Positions 18,104 through 27,335 are shown, numbered from the stretch's first letter. The stretch is 64,000 nt of DNA from Alloacidobacterium sp963823845 (GCA_963823845.1 CAWGND010000011.1:682001-746000); one strand, 5' to 3'. The notes: a model not told the origin generated them from the sequence alone. Translations and numbers: made by a program.

Positions 18104-19462
18104 TCATCCCAGTGACTTGATCGTCTGGGAGGCTGGGTCCCAGTACACCGGACTCTTGCGAAAGTAAGACTCATTTGCGAGATGGCAGCCCAGAGCTGCG
18201 TTGTTACCGAAGACGGCGTCCTGCACAACGGGCTTTCGCGACCGGACTGCTTCGAAGAATTTCCAGAGATGGGGCTTGAGGTCGTCATAGTCATCTCCGT
18301 TGAACGTGATCGTTTCCGGTGCTGGCTCTTGTCCGGGCACAGGATCGTGTTCTTCGTGCCAGGTCTTGACATAGGCATTCCTGAGGCGCGCAGGGAAGGA
18401 ACCAGAATAATAGCTGGGAGACGTATCCACTCCGGCCTGCGGGGAATAGCTAACGCTGAATTCGCGAAGTTCGATGATGCCCTTGGAGCCCATAAAGCGA
18501 GTGACTTCGGTCGACTCCGTTCCCAAAGTCAGCCGCATGTAGACGGGAACATTGTCATACTCGAAGAGTACCGGGTGGACATCCGGCATGTCCCGGCCGT
18601 CTTTCCACCGGTAAATGCCTCCAAACGCGGAGACGCGCTTGGGAGGTTCGTTGATTCCGAGAACAAACATCATGCCGCTGATCAGATGGACGAGCAAGTC
18701 TCCCGCAACTCCGGTTCCGTATTCCCTCCAACAGCGCCAGCGCGCGAACACAAGCGGATCGAGCGGCCTCTTCGGCGTCGTGCCGAGCCAGGTGTTCCAA
18801 TCGAGGTTTTCAAGCGATAGATCGGGAGGCGGAGGATATTCCCAGGCGCCATTTGGGTCGTTGCGGCCATAGGTGGCCTCGATCAGGCTTAGATCGCCGA
18901 TCGCACCCTTGTCGAAAAGCTCCTTGGCCTTTGCGCAGAGAACAGAGCTGGTGCGCTGTGCGCCGATCTGCACAATGCGGTCTGTCTTCTTCGCCGCTGC
19001 CACCATTGCCAATCCATCAGCCGGGTTGTGAGACATGGGCTTTTCGCAGTAGACGTCTTTGCCAGCGGCCAAAGCATCGACCACAACCTGCTTGTGCCAA
19101 TGATCGGGGACGGCCACGATGACAGCGTTGATGTCTTTTGCATCGAGCAGTTCCTGATAGCGACGAGTTGTTCGGATTGGCCTACCGACAATTTCCTTCG
19201 ACAATTCGTGACGACCGTCGTAAAGATCGGCAGCGGCTACGCACTCCACTCCACGAAGCTGGATTGCAGTCGCGAGCAGGCTGGAACCCTCCATCCCGAC
19301 GCCTATGATCCCAAAGCGAATCTGATCGCTCGGTGGCGTTGTCTGAGACGCGGCTAACATTGGTTCGGCATCGAGAAAATTGGACCCGGCGATCAGGGAA
19401 GCACCCGCAGCGCCAGCTGTCGTTTGCAGGAACTCGCGCCGCGAGAAGTGGGCTTTGTTCAT
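18104..19462 (-). CDS. Tat-exported Gfo/Idh/MocA oxidoreductase
   Basis: The 452-residue protein opens with a twin-arginine signal (FSRREFLQTTAGAAGASLIAG). A Rossmann domain (IRFGIIGVGMEGSSLL) and the family's CEKPMSHN motif follow, the latter carrying the catalytic Lys. The C-terminal alpha/beta substrate domain is complete. These NAD(P)-dependent enzymes oxidise sugars or inositols, and the Tat signal indicates export as a folded, cofactor-loaded protein. It lies 66 bases upstream of the DUF1080 gene and is probably co-transcribed with it. Confidence 0.9.
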   Translation of the reverse strand: MNKAHFSRREFLQTTAGAAGASLIAGSNFLDAEPMLAASQTTPPSDQIRFGIIGVGMEGSSLLATAIQLRGVECVAAADLYDGRHELSKEIVGRPIRTTRRYQELLDAKDINAVIVAVPDHWHKQVVVDALAAGKDVYCEKPMSHNPADGLAMVAAAKKTDRIVQIGAQRTSSVLCAKAKELFDKGAIGDLSLIEATYGRNDPNGAWEYPPPPDLSLENLDWNTWLGTTPKRPLDPLVFARWRCWREYGTGVAGDLLVHLISGMMFVLGINEPPKRVSAFGGIYRWKDGRDMPDVHPVLFEYDNVPVYMRLTLGTESTEVTRFMGSKGIIELREFSVSYSPQAGVDTSPSYYSGSFPARLRNAYVKTWHEEHDPVPGQEPAPETITFNGDDYDDLKPHLWKFFEAVRSRKPVVQDAVFGNNAALGCHLANESYFRKSPVYWDPASQTIKSLG

Positions 19463-19706
19463 GGTTTGATTCTCCTCTGGGGTTGTTTCGAACTCCCCTT
19501 TAATTCGTGAATACCCTATCTGAGTCAGCTACATGCTGCAAACCCAATCATCGGGTAAGTCAGATGAGGCCTTGTTAGAACGTCCCCTATTCTACCCGCA
19601 CAAATTAGATCGAAGCGACGACCTTTTGTGTCCCGATAGTCAAGCGTTTAAGTTAGAATCTTGCGGACGGGGTCGTCTTTTCCCGTTTTATGGTTTGCGG
19701 ACAGAC

Positions 19707-20531
19707 ATGGTCGGCGGGACTGCGAGCATCCCTACCGCCAGAAATGATTGGAAACTCTTAGTGAATTCGAGCAAGTCCCGCACATATATCTATGAGGACG
19801 CATTCTTTCGATATATCCAGGAAGGTTCCACGCGATCCGCGCAGAAGATTGTTCCTCTTCTAGCGCAAACACTTGGTATAAAAAGCGTGCTCGATGTGGG
19901 TTGCGGTACTGGAGCGTGGCTGAGGGAATATCGCAATCAGGCAATTATCGACTATCTAGGCGTCGACGGCGATTATGTGCAGCCGGAATCGTTAATGATT
20001 CCGGCTGAGAAATTCCAGGCGCAGGACATAACTCGGCCATTCGATCTCGGCCGGCGCTTCGACTTAGCGCAATGCCTGGAAGTAGGGGAACATATTCCAC
20101 GGTCTGCCAGCGAAACTCTGATCGAGAACCTGGTCCGGCATAGCGGAATCATTTTGTTTTCTGCTGCCCCTCCCGGACAAGGTGGAGAAAATCATATCAA
20201 CGAGCAGCCGTACGAATTCTGGCGTGCCTTGTTTAACAGGCATGGATATAAACCTTTTGACGCGGTCCGACCTGCTATAGAAGGGTACGCCAAGGTTGAA
20301 ATCTGGTACCGTCATAACATCATCCTGTATATAGCGCCGGAACTGGTTCCGATCCTTCCTCCTGCAGTCGCAGGAGTCCAGGTCGCGGACAATGAGGCGA
20401 TTGCCAGTGTTTCAAGCAAGCTTTATCGGCTTCGAACGCTAGCTCTTGCATCACTGTCCGTCCGTTGGGTGTCGAGGCTTGCGGTGTGGAAGCATACCTG
20501 TGTGCTTTTGTATAGGAAAACGCTGCGCTAA
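19707..20531 (+). CDS. Class I SAM-dependent methyltransferase
   Basis: The core motif VLDVGCGTGAWL marks the SAM-binding loop. DYLGVDGDY supplies the acidic residue of motif II, and RFDLAQCLEVGEHIP corresponds to motif IV. The frame is open from 19533, but the extra 58 residues look unlike the family and neither start has a clear ribosome site, so 19707 is a choice rather than a proof. A Gly/Pro/Glu-rich PPGQGGENHINEQP follows motif IV. It is 54 bases before a bactoprenol-type glycosyltransferase, so modification of a surface glycan is a reasonable guess. Confidence 0.75.
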   Translation: MVGGTASIPTARNDWKLLVNSSKSRTYIYEDAFFRYIQEGSTRSAQKIVPLLAQTLGIKSVLDVGCGTGAWLREYRNQAIIDYLGVDGDYVQPESLMIPAEKFQAQDITRPFDLGRRFDLAQCLEVGEHIPRSASETLIENLVRHSGIILFSAAPPGQGGENHINEQPYEFWRALFNRHGYKPFDAVRPAIEGYAKVEIWYRHNIILYIAPELVPILPPAVAGVQVADNEAIASVSSKLYRLRTLALASLSVRWVSRLAVWKHTCVLLYRKTLR

Positions 20532-20585
20532 AGATGGGAGAAAGGCATACGTGTTGTGGCTTTCCAAAGTTAAGATGAGTCTCCT

Positions 20586-21560
20586 GTGAATCAAGCTCCC
20601 AACCCATCCACACCCGCCCGCACGACGTTGCAACAACTGGCGATTGTCGTCCCCTGCTACAACGAGGATGAGGTGTTGCCTGAAACGGCTTCGCGCCTGA
20701 ACTCCTTGCTCAACGAATTGATTGAAGCCGGTTTCATCGGCGGAATGTCCATCTATTTCATTGATGACGGCTCGACCGACCGTACGTGGGCTCTGATAGA
20801 AGAGATGGCGGCGCGGGACAATCGCGTTCATGGAATCAAGCTCTCTCGGAACTATGGCCACCAGTCTGCTTTGCTGGCTGGATTGTTTCATGCACCGGGA
20901 GACGCGGTCATCAGCATAGATGCCGATCTTCAGGATGATCTCGCGGCTATCAAAGATATGCTGGCTGCTTATTCCACCGGTGCAGAGATTGTCTACGGCA
21001 TCCGGCGTGAGCGGTCGAGCGATACCATTTTCAAACGTGGCACGGCGGAAGGATATTATCGGTTACTGCAAACAATGGGTGTTCGATTGGTCTTCAACCA
21101 TGCCGATTACAGATTGTTAAGCCGACGAGTCATAGAAGCGCTGCGCGGCTATAAAGAAACCAATCTTTTCCTCAGAGGACTGATTCCGCAGCTCGGGTTC
21201 AACTCGGCAACGGTTTATTACAATCGCAGTGAGCGCTTTGCCGGAGAATCCAAGTATCCATTTTCAAAGATGCTTGGCCTCGCGATTGAAGGCGTCACCT
21301 CATTTTCCGAGGTTCCGCTGAAGTTGATTACCGTGCTTGGACTGCTGATTTCTTTATTTAGTTTTGGCTTGGCCTTGTGGGCGCTGGGTGTCAGAATCTT
21401 CAACCCGTCGGCTGTGCCGGGCTGGGCTTCCATTGTGATTCCGCTCTACTTTCTGGGGGGTATCCAGCTACTGTGTATGGGTGTGATTGGACAATACCTT
21501 GCCAAGGTATATTCAGAAACCAAAGCCCGTCCAAGATTCATTGTTGAGAAGATTTTGTGA
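20586..21560 (+). CDS. Bactoprenol glucosyltransferase-like (GtrB/DPM1) family 2 transferase
   Basis: The 324-residue protein has a GT2 domain with AIVVPCYNEDEVL, FIDDGSTDRTW, SRNYGHQSALLAGL and the DxD motif SIDADLQDD. Two C-terminal membrane helices (about residues 240-262 and 277-300) follow. This is the GtrB/polyprenyl-phosphate glycosyltransferase layout: sugar is moved from a nucleotide to undecaprenyl phosphate at the inner membrane. The start is GTG. The convergent membrane protein downstream may or may not use its product. Confidence 0.9.
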   Translation: MNQAPNPSTPARTTLQQLAIVVPCYNEDEVLPETASRLNSLLNELIEAGFIGGMSIYFIDDGSTDRTWALIEEMAARDNRVHGIKLSRNYGHQSALLAGLFHAPGDAVISIDADLQDDLAAIKDMLAAYSTGAEIVYGIRRERSSDTIFKRGTAEGYYRLLQTMGVRLVFNHADYRLLSRRVIEALRGYKETNLFLRGLIPQLGFNSATVYYNRSERFAGESKYPFSKMLGLAIEGVTSFSEVPLKLITVLGLLISLFSFGLALWALGVRIFNPSAVPGWASIVIPLYFLGGIQLLCMGVIGQYLAKVYSETKARPRFIVEKIL

Positions 21561-21597
21561 ATTGCGATACTCGCTGCCCATGGGCCGGCAAACGCAC

Positions 21598-23109
21598 TTA
21601 TGGACGAAGGCTATTGACAGGTGCTCGAGCAATGATCACCGAGATATTGTCCGAATAGACGGTATTCCAGCCATGCAGGAGCGGTAGAATTTTTGCGGCA
21701 GGCTCGCCGCGGCTTAACAGGCAGAAATCGATCTTGTATTTGTCGAGGACCACATTCGGGTCATCCTGGAGGGTCGCAAACTTTCCATAGTCGTCGAGGA
21801 CACCAGTCCACTCGAAGATATCTCCGCGTCCATCTATAAACGCCGGGTATTCCGGCGCGGCCCAGATTAAGTACCCTCCATAGACATACTGGTTCAACAT
21901 ATTCCCGGAAAGGTGATGGCTCTTCATAAATTCCACAGCCTTCACCGGGGTCGATTTTTCCACTTGCTGTTCCATGTGACGCCGACTAGGAAATGCCCAG
22001 ATAACTACAAGCAACGATAGTGTGATGACCGCTGCATTCGGTAACCGGCGGTCTTTCTTCTCGTCGTAGTTATCCCACGCTGCTGAGAGAAGCCTGCACA
22101 GGATGGGCGCCGCCAGAAAGCCGAAAACGAATGCCATTCGCATGTGATGGACAGCAAACCATGTGCCTGCCGCGAGCAAAACCAGTTCATGCCACAGCAA
22201 CGGTGACCGTTGAACGATTACCAAAAGAAAAATGCACGCAAAAACTCCCAGCAGTCCGATTCCCCGCTCATCGTTCATCAGGAGCGGCTTCCATTCATCG
22301 ATGGAACTGAGGTTGACGGGCAGATGCAGCATGACATCCACCGGATACCCGATGACCTTAACACCAACCGGATTGAGGAATAACGCCGCTGTGGAAACAG
22401 CTAGCGCCAATCCCAACGCGAGGCGGCGGCGAGGCTCCCAAGCTGAGGACTCGAGCAGGCCCATCTCAAAATTGAAGAAGGAGCACAGGAAATATAGCCC
22501 TGCAAGGCCAAGTCCCAGAGAGAAGGATGCGTGACAATTCACCCAGAATGCGAATAGAGGCGGCAGCCAGAAAAACCAGCGCGGACTGCGGGTACGCCCG
22601 AGATGGAGCAGGAGCAATTCAACTACGAGGAGAAGATAGCCGATCATCTGTGGCCGCACCGCGTACCCTACGGTTGCAAAAAACCAGATGATCAACGCAC
22701 CCGCCCAGCCCACTTTCGCGTTTACCGAATAGAGCGAGCACAACGCATACCCGGCAATGAGCAGGGCTGAGGTAAAGAAGCACATCCAGATCATCAGGCC
22801 AGAGTAGCCCGCAACTCGATAAGCGCCGTAAATGAGCAGTTGCGAGAGCCATTCCTGCGGGACAACGGGATGGTGGTTGGTCGTGTACGAAAAAATATCT
22901 GTAGTGGGGATAGTGTGAGTGGTCCAGATGACCTCACCTATCTTAAGGTGCCACCACATGTCCGGGTTATCGAAACGAGACCCCACGGTCAGTACCGCAA
23001 GCACTACCAGGAGGCTCGCCAGCATGACGGGGAAGGAAAAGATCCTGCGCGAAACACTAGTGCGCGCCGGCCTTGCCGTCTGCTCGACGGCAAGGGTGAC
23101 CGTGCTCAT
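21598..23109 (-). CDS. Polytopic membrane protein, unknown function
   Basis: The 503-residue protein has about ten hydrophobic segments and an early extracytoplasmic loop with SRFDNPDMWWHLKIGEVIW and YTTNHHPVVPQEWLSQLLIYG. Such DxWWHL loops occur in uncharacterised GT-C-like membrane proteins, so a glycosyltransferase is possible. No catalytic motif is certain. Its ATG overlaps the stop of the NtrC-type regulator as ATGA, an unusual coupling of a transcription factor to a membrane protein. The C-terminal 100 residues are soluble. Confidence 0.6.
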   Translation of the reverse strand: MSTVTLAVEQTARPARTSVSRRIFSFPVMLASLLVVLAVLTVGSRFDNPDMWWHLKIGEVIWTTHTIPTTDIFSYTTNHHPVVPQEWLSQLLIYGAYRVAGYSGLMIWMCFFTSALLIAGYALCSLYSVNAKVGWAGALIIWFFATVGYAVRPQMIGYLLLVVELLLLHLGRTRSPRWFFWLPPLFAFWVNCHASFSLGLGLAGLYFLCSFFNFEMGLLESSAWEPRRRLALGLALAVSTAALFLNPVGVKVIGYPVDVMLHLPVNLSSIDEWKPLLMNDERGIGLLGVFACIFLLVIVQRSPLLWHELVLLAAGTWFAVHHMRMAFVFGFLAAPILCRLLSAAWDNYDEKKDRRLPNAAVITLSLLVVIWAFPSRRHMEQQVEKSTPVKAVEFMKSHHLSGNMLNQYVYGGYLIWAAPEYPAFIDGRGDIFEWTGVLDDYGKFATLQDDPNVVLDKYKIDFCLLSRGEPAAKILPLLHGWNTVYSDNISVIIARAPVNSLRP

Positions 23110-24581
23110 GCGGTACCGAATTCCTGGCTGTCTGTTTCGACGAGGACTTCCTCCATCGGTTGGTCGGCCAGCCTGATCAGCCGGTGCAGATAAGCACGGG
23201 AGATAGACAGGCTGCGCGCTGCCATGGTTTTGTTCCCGTTGTGCTCACGCACAGCCGTCGCGGCCAGCTTGATTTTGTAATCGCGAAGCTGACGTTCGAA
23301 CGAACCATCGGGATGATAGTCGTTGATGTTAATAACATCTTCTTCCCGGAGATTCGATGGCAGATCTTCTGCCCGAATGCTCCGGCCTTGAGAGATGATG
23401 ATGGCCTGCTGAATCACATTTTCGAGCTCTCGGACATTTCCGGGCCAGGAATAGCGTTGAAGCATAGACATTGCCGTCGACTCAATCTGGTCCATCGGTT
23501 TTGCATATTCATCCGAGTACCGCCGTAGAAAGTGAGTAGCAATGGACGGGATGTCTTCCGGGTGCTCCTGCAGAGAGGGAGCGTCAATTCTCATAACATT
23601 GATGCGGTAATAAAGGTCCTGCCGGAATTTGCCTTGTGCCACCATTTCGTTCAGGTCTCGGTGCGTCGCGAATACGAGCCGCGCACGCATCGGAATAAGC
23701 CGGCTGCTGCCAAGACGGCAGAACTCTCGTTGTTGTAGAACGCGCAATAACTTCACTTGCGTGCTCAGACTCAGCTCGCCGATTTCATCCAGGAACAGCG
23801 TACCGTCGCCAGCCTGCTCCATGTAGCCTTCCCGCGCACCGACAGTTCCCGTGAAGGCGCCTTTTTCATGACCGAACAGCTCGGCTTCAATCAGAGTTTC
23901 CGGAATGGCGCCGCAGGAGACAGCGATAAATGGGCGCCTGAAACGAACCCCTGTGTTATGGATGGCTCTCGCAATCAGTTCCTTGCCGGTGCCGCTTTCA
24001 CCCGTAACGAGCACAGAAGCGTTAAGATCGGCGACGCGATGTACTAGATCATAGACCTGCTGCATCGGCTGGGAATGGCCGATCATTCGATCGCATTCAA
24101 CAGCCAGCTTTGCGATACTCACCACACCGTCGGGTATCTCGGGTGCATGCTCGATCGTCTGATCGCTGTGAGCGATATTTTCCTTAGGCCCCTGCACAGG
24201 CTTCGGCGCTCGATTGAATGAGCCATTCTCATGGGCCCGGTAGAGCATGGCCTTGAGTTCGCGAACTGAGGGTGGCTTGCGACAGTGACCGTGAGCGCCG
24301 AGCTGCACCAGTTCGATGGCAGCGGGCCGAAGGCCGTCATCGGCCATCACCACCGACGGAACCGGATGCTCGGCAATGCGCCGGCAGCAGGCAATCCGCT
24401 GCTCGATCGCGCTGCTATTGGAATCCAGGTCGAGAATCACAACGTCACATCTCTCCGCAGAGAGCAATTGAGAGATTCCCTCCTCGTGAGATTCGAGGAG
24501 AACTTGAAATTCCTTACCCAAAGCAGAAGAAAGAAGAGGCTGCAATTTATGGTCTTCGGAGAAAACCCCAATCCTCATCAT
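23106..24581 (-). CDS. NtrC-family sigma-54 response regulator, Tad-linked
   Basis: The 491-residue protein has a receiver domain (1-115; acidic pair near residues 9-10, phospho-acceptor in VVILDLDS, Lys102). An AAA+ domain follows, with Walker A GESGTGKE at 194-201 and Walker B GTLFLDEIGE near 260, then a Fis-type helix-turn-helix at about 445-485 (NKTMAARSLSISRAYLHRLI). The sigma-54 contact loop reads GAFTGT at 241-246 instead of GAFTGA. It lies divergently upstream of the Tad motor operon, and three sigma-54 type promoters precede Tad genes, so it is the natural candidate activator. No sensor kinase is adjacent. Confidence 0.88.
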   Translation of the reverse strand: MMRIGVFSEDHKLQPLLSSALGKEFQVLLESHEEGISQLLSAERCDVVILDLDSNSSAIEQRIACCRRIAEHPVPSVVMADDGLRPAAIELVQLGAHGHCRKPPSVRELKAMLYRAHENGSFNRAPKPVQGPKENIAHSDQTIEHAPEIPDGVVSIAKLAVECDRMIGHSQPMQQVYDLVHRVADLNASVLVTGESGTGKELIARAIHNTGVRFRRPFIAVSCGAIPETLIEAELFGHEKGAFTGTVGAREGYMEQAGDGTLFLDEIGELSLSTQVKLLRVLQQREFCRLGSSRLIPMRARLVFATHRDLNEMVAQGKFRQDLYYRINVMRIDAPSLQEHPEDIPSIATHFLRRYSDEYAKPMDQIESTAMSMLQRYSWPGNVRELENVIQQAIIISQGRSIRAEDLPSNLREEDVININDYHPDGSFERQLRDYKIKLAATAVREHNGNKTMAARSLSISRAYLHRLIRLADQPMEEVLVETDSQEFGTA

Positions 24582-25364
24582 GAGTGAGCGTGCTCCTTAC
24601 ATCGCGCTAAAAGATGCAACGAAACTGCTGCCAACGTCACTTATATATTTTTAGTATCTGCGCTTCATAGCGTCGCTATTAGGGGAGGCATTCTTATGGA
24701 CCAAGGTGCAAAAAGTTTTTGTTTCGTACAGTTGCTCTCCACCAAAAATGCTACGGAGCATTTTGCTCTCGCGGTATCCACATATCAGATGGTGTGCTTA
24801 GATACATATCGGAATATTCCAGGAAGGTCGATAGTACTTTCGTCACTTTCTGAAAAATATAGGTAATTGGGTGACAGATACTTACTGAAAGTAACCTCTT
24901 TTCTACTCCATCGGGTTAGGTAAACCCGCAACTCCGGCAAATTCCTCGTTGATTTCGTTGCCAACACATCTCATCGAAACTATCCTCAGCGACTCGGCTA
25001 ACCTCCCAACGAACATGTTTATCTGTATCCCCGATCTGCGGTCTGAGAGCGTCTATCTCACCCCTTGCGTCGCCCGAAATAGGCCTGATGGCACTCGCAT
25101 CTTTCTCCCATGCATGCACAGGACACCACCCTGTTCGCCATGGTGCCGGCGGCTTCTTGCTCCTAATTCGTCTTCCGCTCCCAAACAAGGGTTCTGCCTA
25201 TGAGGAGCATCTGAAAAGACTCACGAGCCGATTCCGAGGCGGAAACCTGTGCATAGTTCCCACGGGATGTCATGACCTTGCCGTTGGCCCGAATCTGTGA
25301 CCCGTCGTTGCCGTTCCTAAACAATGCATCAGCGCCAATCCACGGCCGATAGGGGTGTATATGT
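24582..25364. other. Long intergenic region, regulator / Tad motor operon
   Basis: Apart from a possible 56-codon gene at 24696, nothing recognisable is coded here. Frames of up to 90 codons exist on both strands around 24916-25203, but they have no ribosome site or family resemblance. A perfect inverted repeat AAAATGCT-acgg-AGCATTTT lies at 24745-24764. Base composition is more AT-rich between 24600 and 24900 than in neighbouring genes. This could reflect a regulatory region or old, decayed sequence. Confidence 0.3.
24696..24866 (+). CDS. Possible small protein, 56 residues
   Basis: An ATG with a strong ribosome site (AGGGGAGG, seven bases upstream) opens a 56-codon frame that ends in TAA. 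The product starts MDQGAKSFCFVQLLSTKN and has no membrane helix or known motif. Only the good start supports it: the sequence is AT-rich and contains the inverted repeat at 24745-24764. It sits between the NtrC-type regulator and the Tad motor operon. It may be a real small protein, a leader, or chance. Confidence 0.3.
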   Translation: MDQGAKSFCFVQLLSTKNATEHFALAVSTYQMVCLDTYRNIPGRSIVLSSLSEKYR

Positions 25365-25418
25365 GCTGATTCACTCCGGGAGGAGCATGTAAACGGACGT
25401 GCACACCCCGCTGATTCA
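25365..25418 (+). repeat. Direct repeats GCTGATTCA upstream of the motor promoter
   Basis: GCTGATTCA occurs at 25365-25373 and again at 25410-25418, 45 bases apart. The core CTGATTC is the same box found 25 bases upstream of the pilin and cpaB sigma-54 elements. These copies lie about 50 and 95 bases upstream of the motor-operon -24 element, a distance typical of enhancer sites for NtrC-type activators. Confidence 0.45.
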
Positions 25419-25431
25419 AAGGGGCCTAAGG

Positions 25432-25482
25432 GCCTGAATTCAGGCGCTCACCGGTTTCCATGGATTTGGACGAAGAATTGCA
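25432..25482 (+). promoter_or_regulatory. Sigma-54 type promoter with palindrome, Tad motor operon
   Basis: TGGACGAAGAATTGCA (25467-25482) has TGG and a perfect TTGCA at -24/-12 spacing, though the -24 half is off consensus after TGG. The perfect 14-base palindrome GCCTGAATTCAGGC (25432-25445) lies upstream. Its CTGAATTC ends exactly 25 bases before the TGG, mirroring CTGATTC at the two other Tad promoters. Predicted start is near 25494, 35 bases before the prepilin peptidase ATG. Confidence 0.55.
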
Positions 25483-25528
25483 TTTTCGACAACGTTCCTC
25501 CCCCCAAGCGGTAAGAAAGAGTCCGTGT

Positions 25529-26044
25529 ATGCACTCAATCGCCTGGTGGCCAACTCTCATTGTTCTCGCCATCGCGACGTTCACTGATCTGCGCAGCCGC
25601 CGTATCCCGAACTGGCTTGTGTTCCCGTTTCTGATTGCGGGGATAGCGGTTTCCGGTTGGCTACACGGGTGGAGTGGAGTCGGGCACAGCTTGTCCGGGA
25701 TGGCCCTGGGCGGTCTGCTCTTCGGTGTTCTTAGTTGGATGGGCGGTATGGGGATGGGGGATGTAAAGCTGTGTGCGGCGATCGGAGCCTGGGTAGGACC
25801 AGCGCAATTGATAATTGCGCTGGTCGTAACAGGGATCACCGGAGGCATTATGGCCTTCGCGTGGGCTGCGTGCGGGGGGTTTCTTGGCGAATTGTTCAGT
25901 GGTACGGGCGACCTGCTCTTCGGCATTAAGCAGCGCGGACTGCGGCCCCATCCGGAGTTGGTTCTTGATAACCCCCTGACACGCAAAATGCCGTATGCCC
26001 CGGCAATTGCAATTGGAACACTGATCTCGTTCTTCTCGCATTGA
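25529..26044 (+). CDS. cpaA: Prepilin peptidase CpaA/TadV
   Basis: The product is a small (171-residue) A24-type prepilin peptidase. The two catalytic aspartates are in TDLRSRRIPN near residue 16 and GMGDVKL near residue 77, and there are about five membrane segments. The start at 25529 (MHSIAWWPTL) is preferred to the ATG at 25460. The longer form would include the predicted promoter, and AAGAAAGAG precedes the shorter start. It would cleave the two Flp prepilins encoded at 2930 and 3278, and it heads the motor operon. Confidence 0.9.
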   Translation: MHSIAWWPTLIVLAIATFTDLRSRRIPNWLVFPFLIAGIAVSGWLHGWSGVGHSLSGMALGGLLFGVLSWMGGMGMGDVKLCAAIGAWVGPAQLIIALVVTGITGGIMAFAWAACGGFLGELFSGTGDLLFGIKQRGLRPHPELVLDNPLTRKMPYAPAIAIGTLISFFSH

Positions 26045-26135
26045 GGATGGAAACAGGAATGATGACTGCTTTGCTCACGACATGCCCTCCCCGGCTCAAT
26101 CGAAGGCATTGTCGCGACCGAGGAGTCGCAAATCG

Positions 26136-27335
26136 ATGATATCGGCATTTACAAATGATTCAGACGCGCTCGGCACGAACGTGCTGTCTATCGCGTTGAT
26201 TGGCCCAGAAGGGACATATCGCGGCGCCATGGCCAGCGCGCTGGTGGGATCGCAGACGAAATTGACCCGCGAGTTTCCCTCTTATCCTGAGCTGGATGAT
26301 GTGCCCCAGTTGTTGAATGCGGATTACGACGTCATCATTATTGAGCTGGATTCGAATCCGGAGCACGCGCTCGAACTGGTAGAAAACATTTGCGGCAACA
26401 GCCCCGCGACGGTCATGGTTTATTCCGCGCAGGCGGATTCGGAATTGCTGGTCCGCTGCATGCGGGCGGGAGCTCGTGAGTTTCTTACCGCACCGATTGT
26501 TCCCAGCACGATTGCCGAAGCCTTGGTTCGCGCTTCCGTTCGCCGGCCTGCAGCTCGCCCAGCCAGGAAAGCGGTAGGCAAGCTGTTGGTATTCGCCAGC
26601 GCCAAGGGCGGATCCGGCGTCACTACCGTCGCCAGCAACTTCGCTTTGACTCTCGCTCAGGAGTCGGGTCAGAACACACTGTTAATTGATCTCGATCTAC
26701 CTCTCGGCAATGTGGCGATTGATCTGGGTATCACCACCCATTTTTCTACCGCAAATGCGATTGAAGGTGCTGAGCGCCTGGATTCCAACTTCTTCCAGAA
26801 GCTGTTGACCAAACATGACTCAGGACTTTTCGTGCTGGCGGCGCCCGACAGATACACGCCAGTTCAAGCAACGGACCAAGCCGTAGAGAAGATGTTAAGC
26901 ATTGCCCGGCAGGATTTTGAGTATGTGGTGGTCGACGCGGGATCGAGCATCGGCTCAGCCAGCAGGGCGCTCTTCAAAAACGCGCATATTGTCTACCTGA
27001 TTACGCAGGTCAGCATTTCCGGACTACGCAACTCGAACCGCGTTATTACTGAATTCTTTTCTTCGACCCCCGGTCCGGAGCTGGAGATCGTGCTTAACAG
27101 ATTTCTTCCCCGCTCTCTCGGCATCGACGAAGAAAACATTACGAAGGCGCTGACCAGGCCGCTTCGCTGGAAAATTCCCAGCGACTACCTTTCTGCCCGG
27201 CGCGCGCAGAACACGGCCACGCCGCTCGCGACGGAGGATTCGCCGATTTCCCAGGTCATCCGGCAGATGGCCAGAACAGCATGTGGCCTGCCTGCCAATA
27301 CGGACAAGAAAAAGAAGTTCGGCTTGTTCGGATAG
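26136..27335 (+). CDS. cpaE: Tad pilus localisation ATPase CpaE/TadZ
   Basis: The protein has an N-terminal atypical receiver-like domain (LSIALIGPEGTYRGAMASALVG; phospho-site region VIIIELDSN) and a C-terminal MinD/ParA-type ATPase with a deviant Walker A, ASAKGGSGVTTVASN, followed by LLIDLDLPLGN. TadZ/CpaE positions the pilus machine at the inner membrane. The ATG at 26136 has AGGAG ten bases upstream; an ATG at 26082 is in frame but has no ribosome site. The C terminus is Lys-rich. Confidence 0.9.
   Translation: MISAFTNDSDALGTNVLSIALIGPEGTYRGAMASALVGSQTKLTREFPSYPELDDVPQLLNADYDVIIIELDSNPEHALELVENICGNSPATVMVYSAQADSELLVRCMRAGAREFLTAPIVPSTIAEALVRASVRRPAARPARKAVGKLLVFASAKGGSGVTTVASNFALTLAQESGQNTLLIDLDLPLGNVAIDLGITTHFSTANAIEGAERLDSNFFQKLLTKHDSGLFVLAAPDRYTPVQATDQAVEKMLSIARQDFEYVVVDAGSSIGSASRALFKNAHIVYLITQVSISGLRNSNRVITEFFSSTPGPELEIVLNRFLPRSLGIDEENITKALTRPLRWKIPSDYLSARRAQNTATPLATEDSPISQVIRQMARTACGLPANTDKKKKFGLFG

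Noticed and set aside
24745..24764. Inverted repeat AAAATGCT-acgg-AGCATTTT as a terminator
   Set aside because: The stem is short and AT-rich, no T-run beyond the arm, and it lies at no gene end.
24916..25203. Overlapping 85-90 codon frames on both strands before the Tad motor operon
   Set aside because: No ribosome site, no family resemblance, and the frames oppose each other over the same bases.
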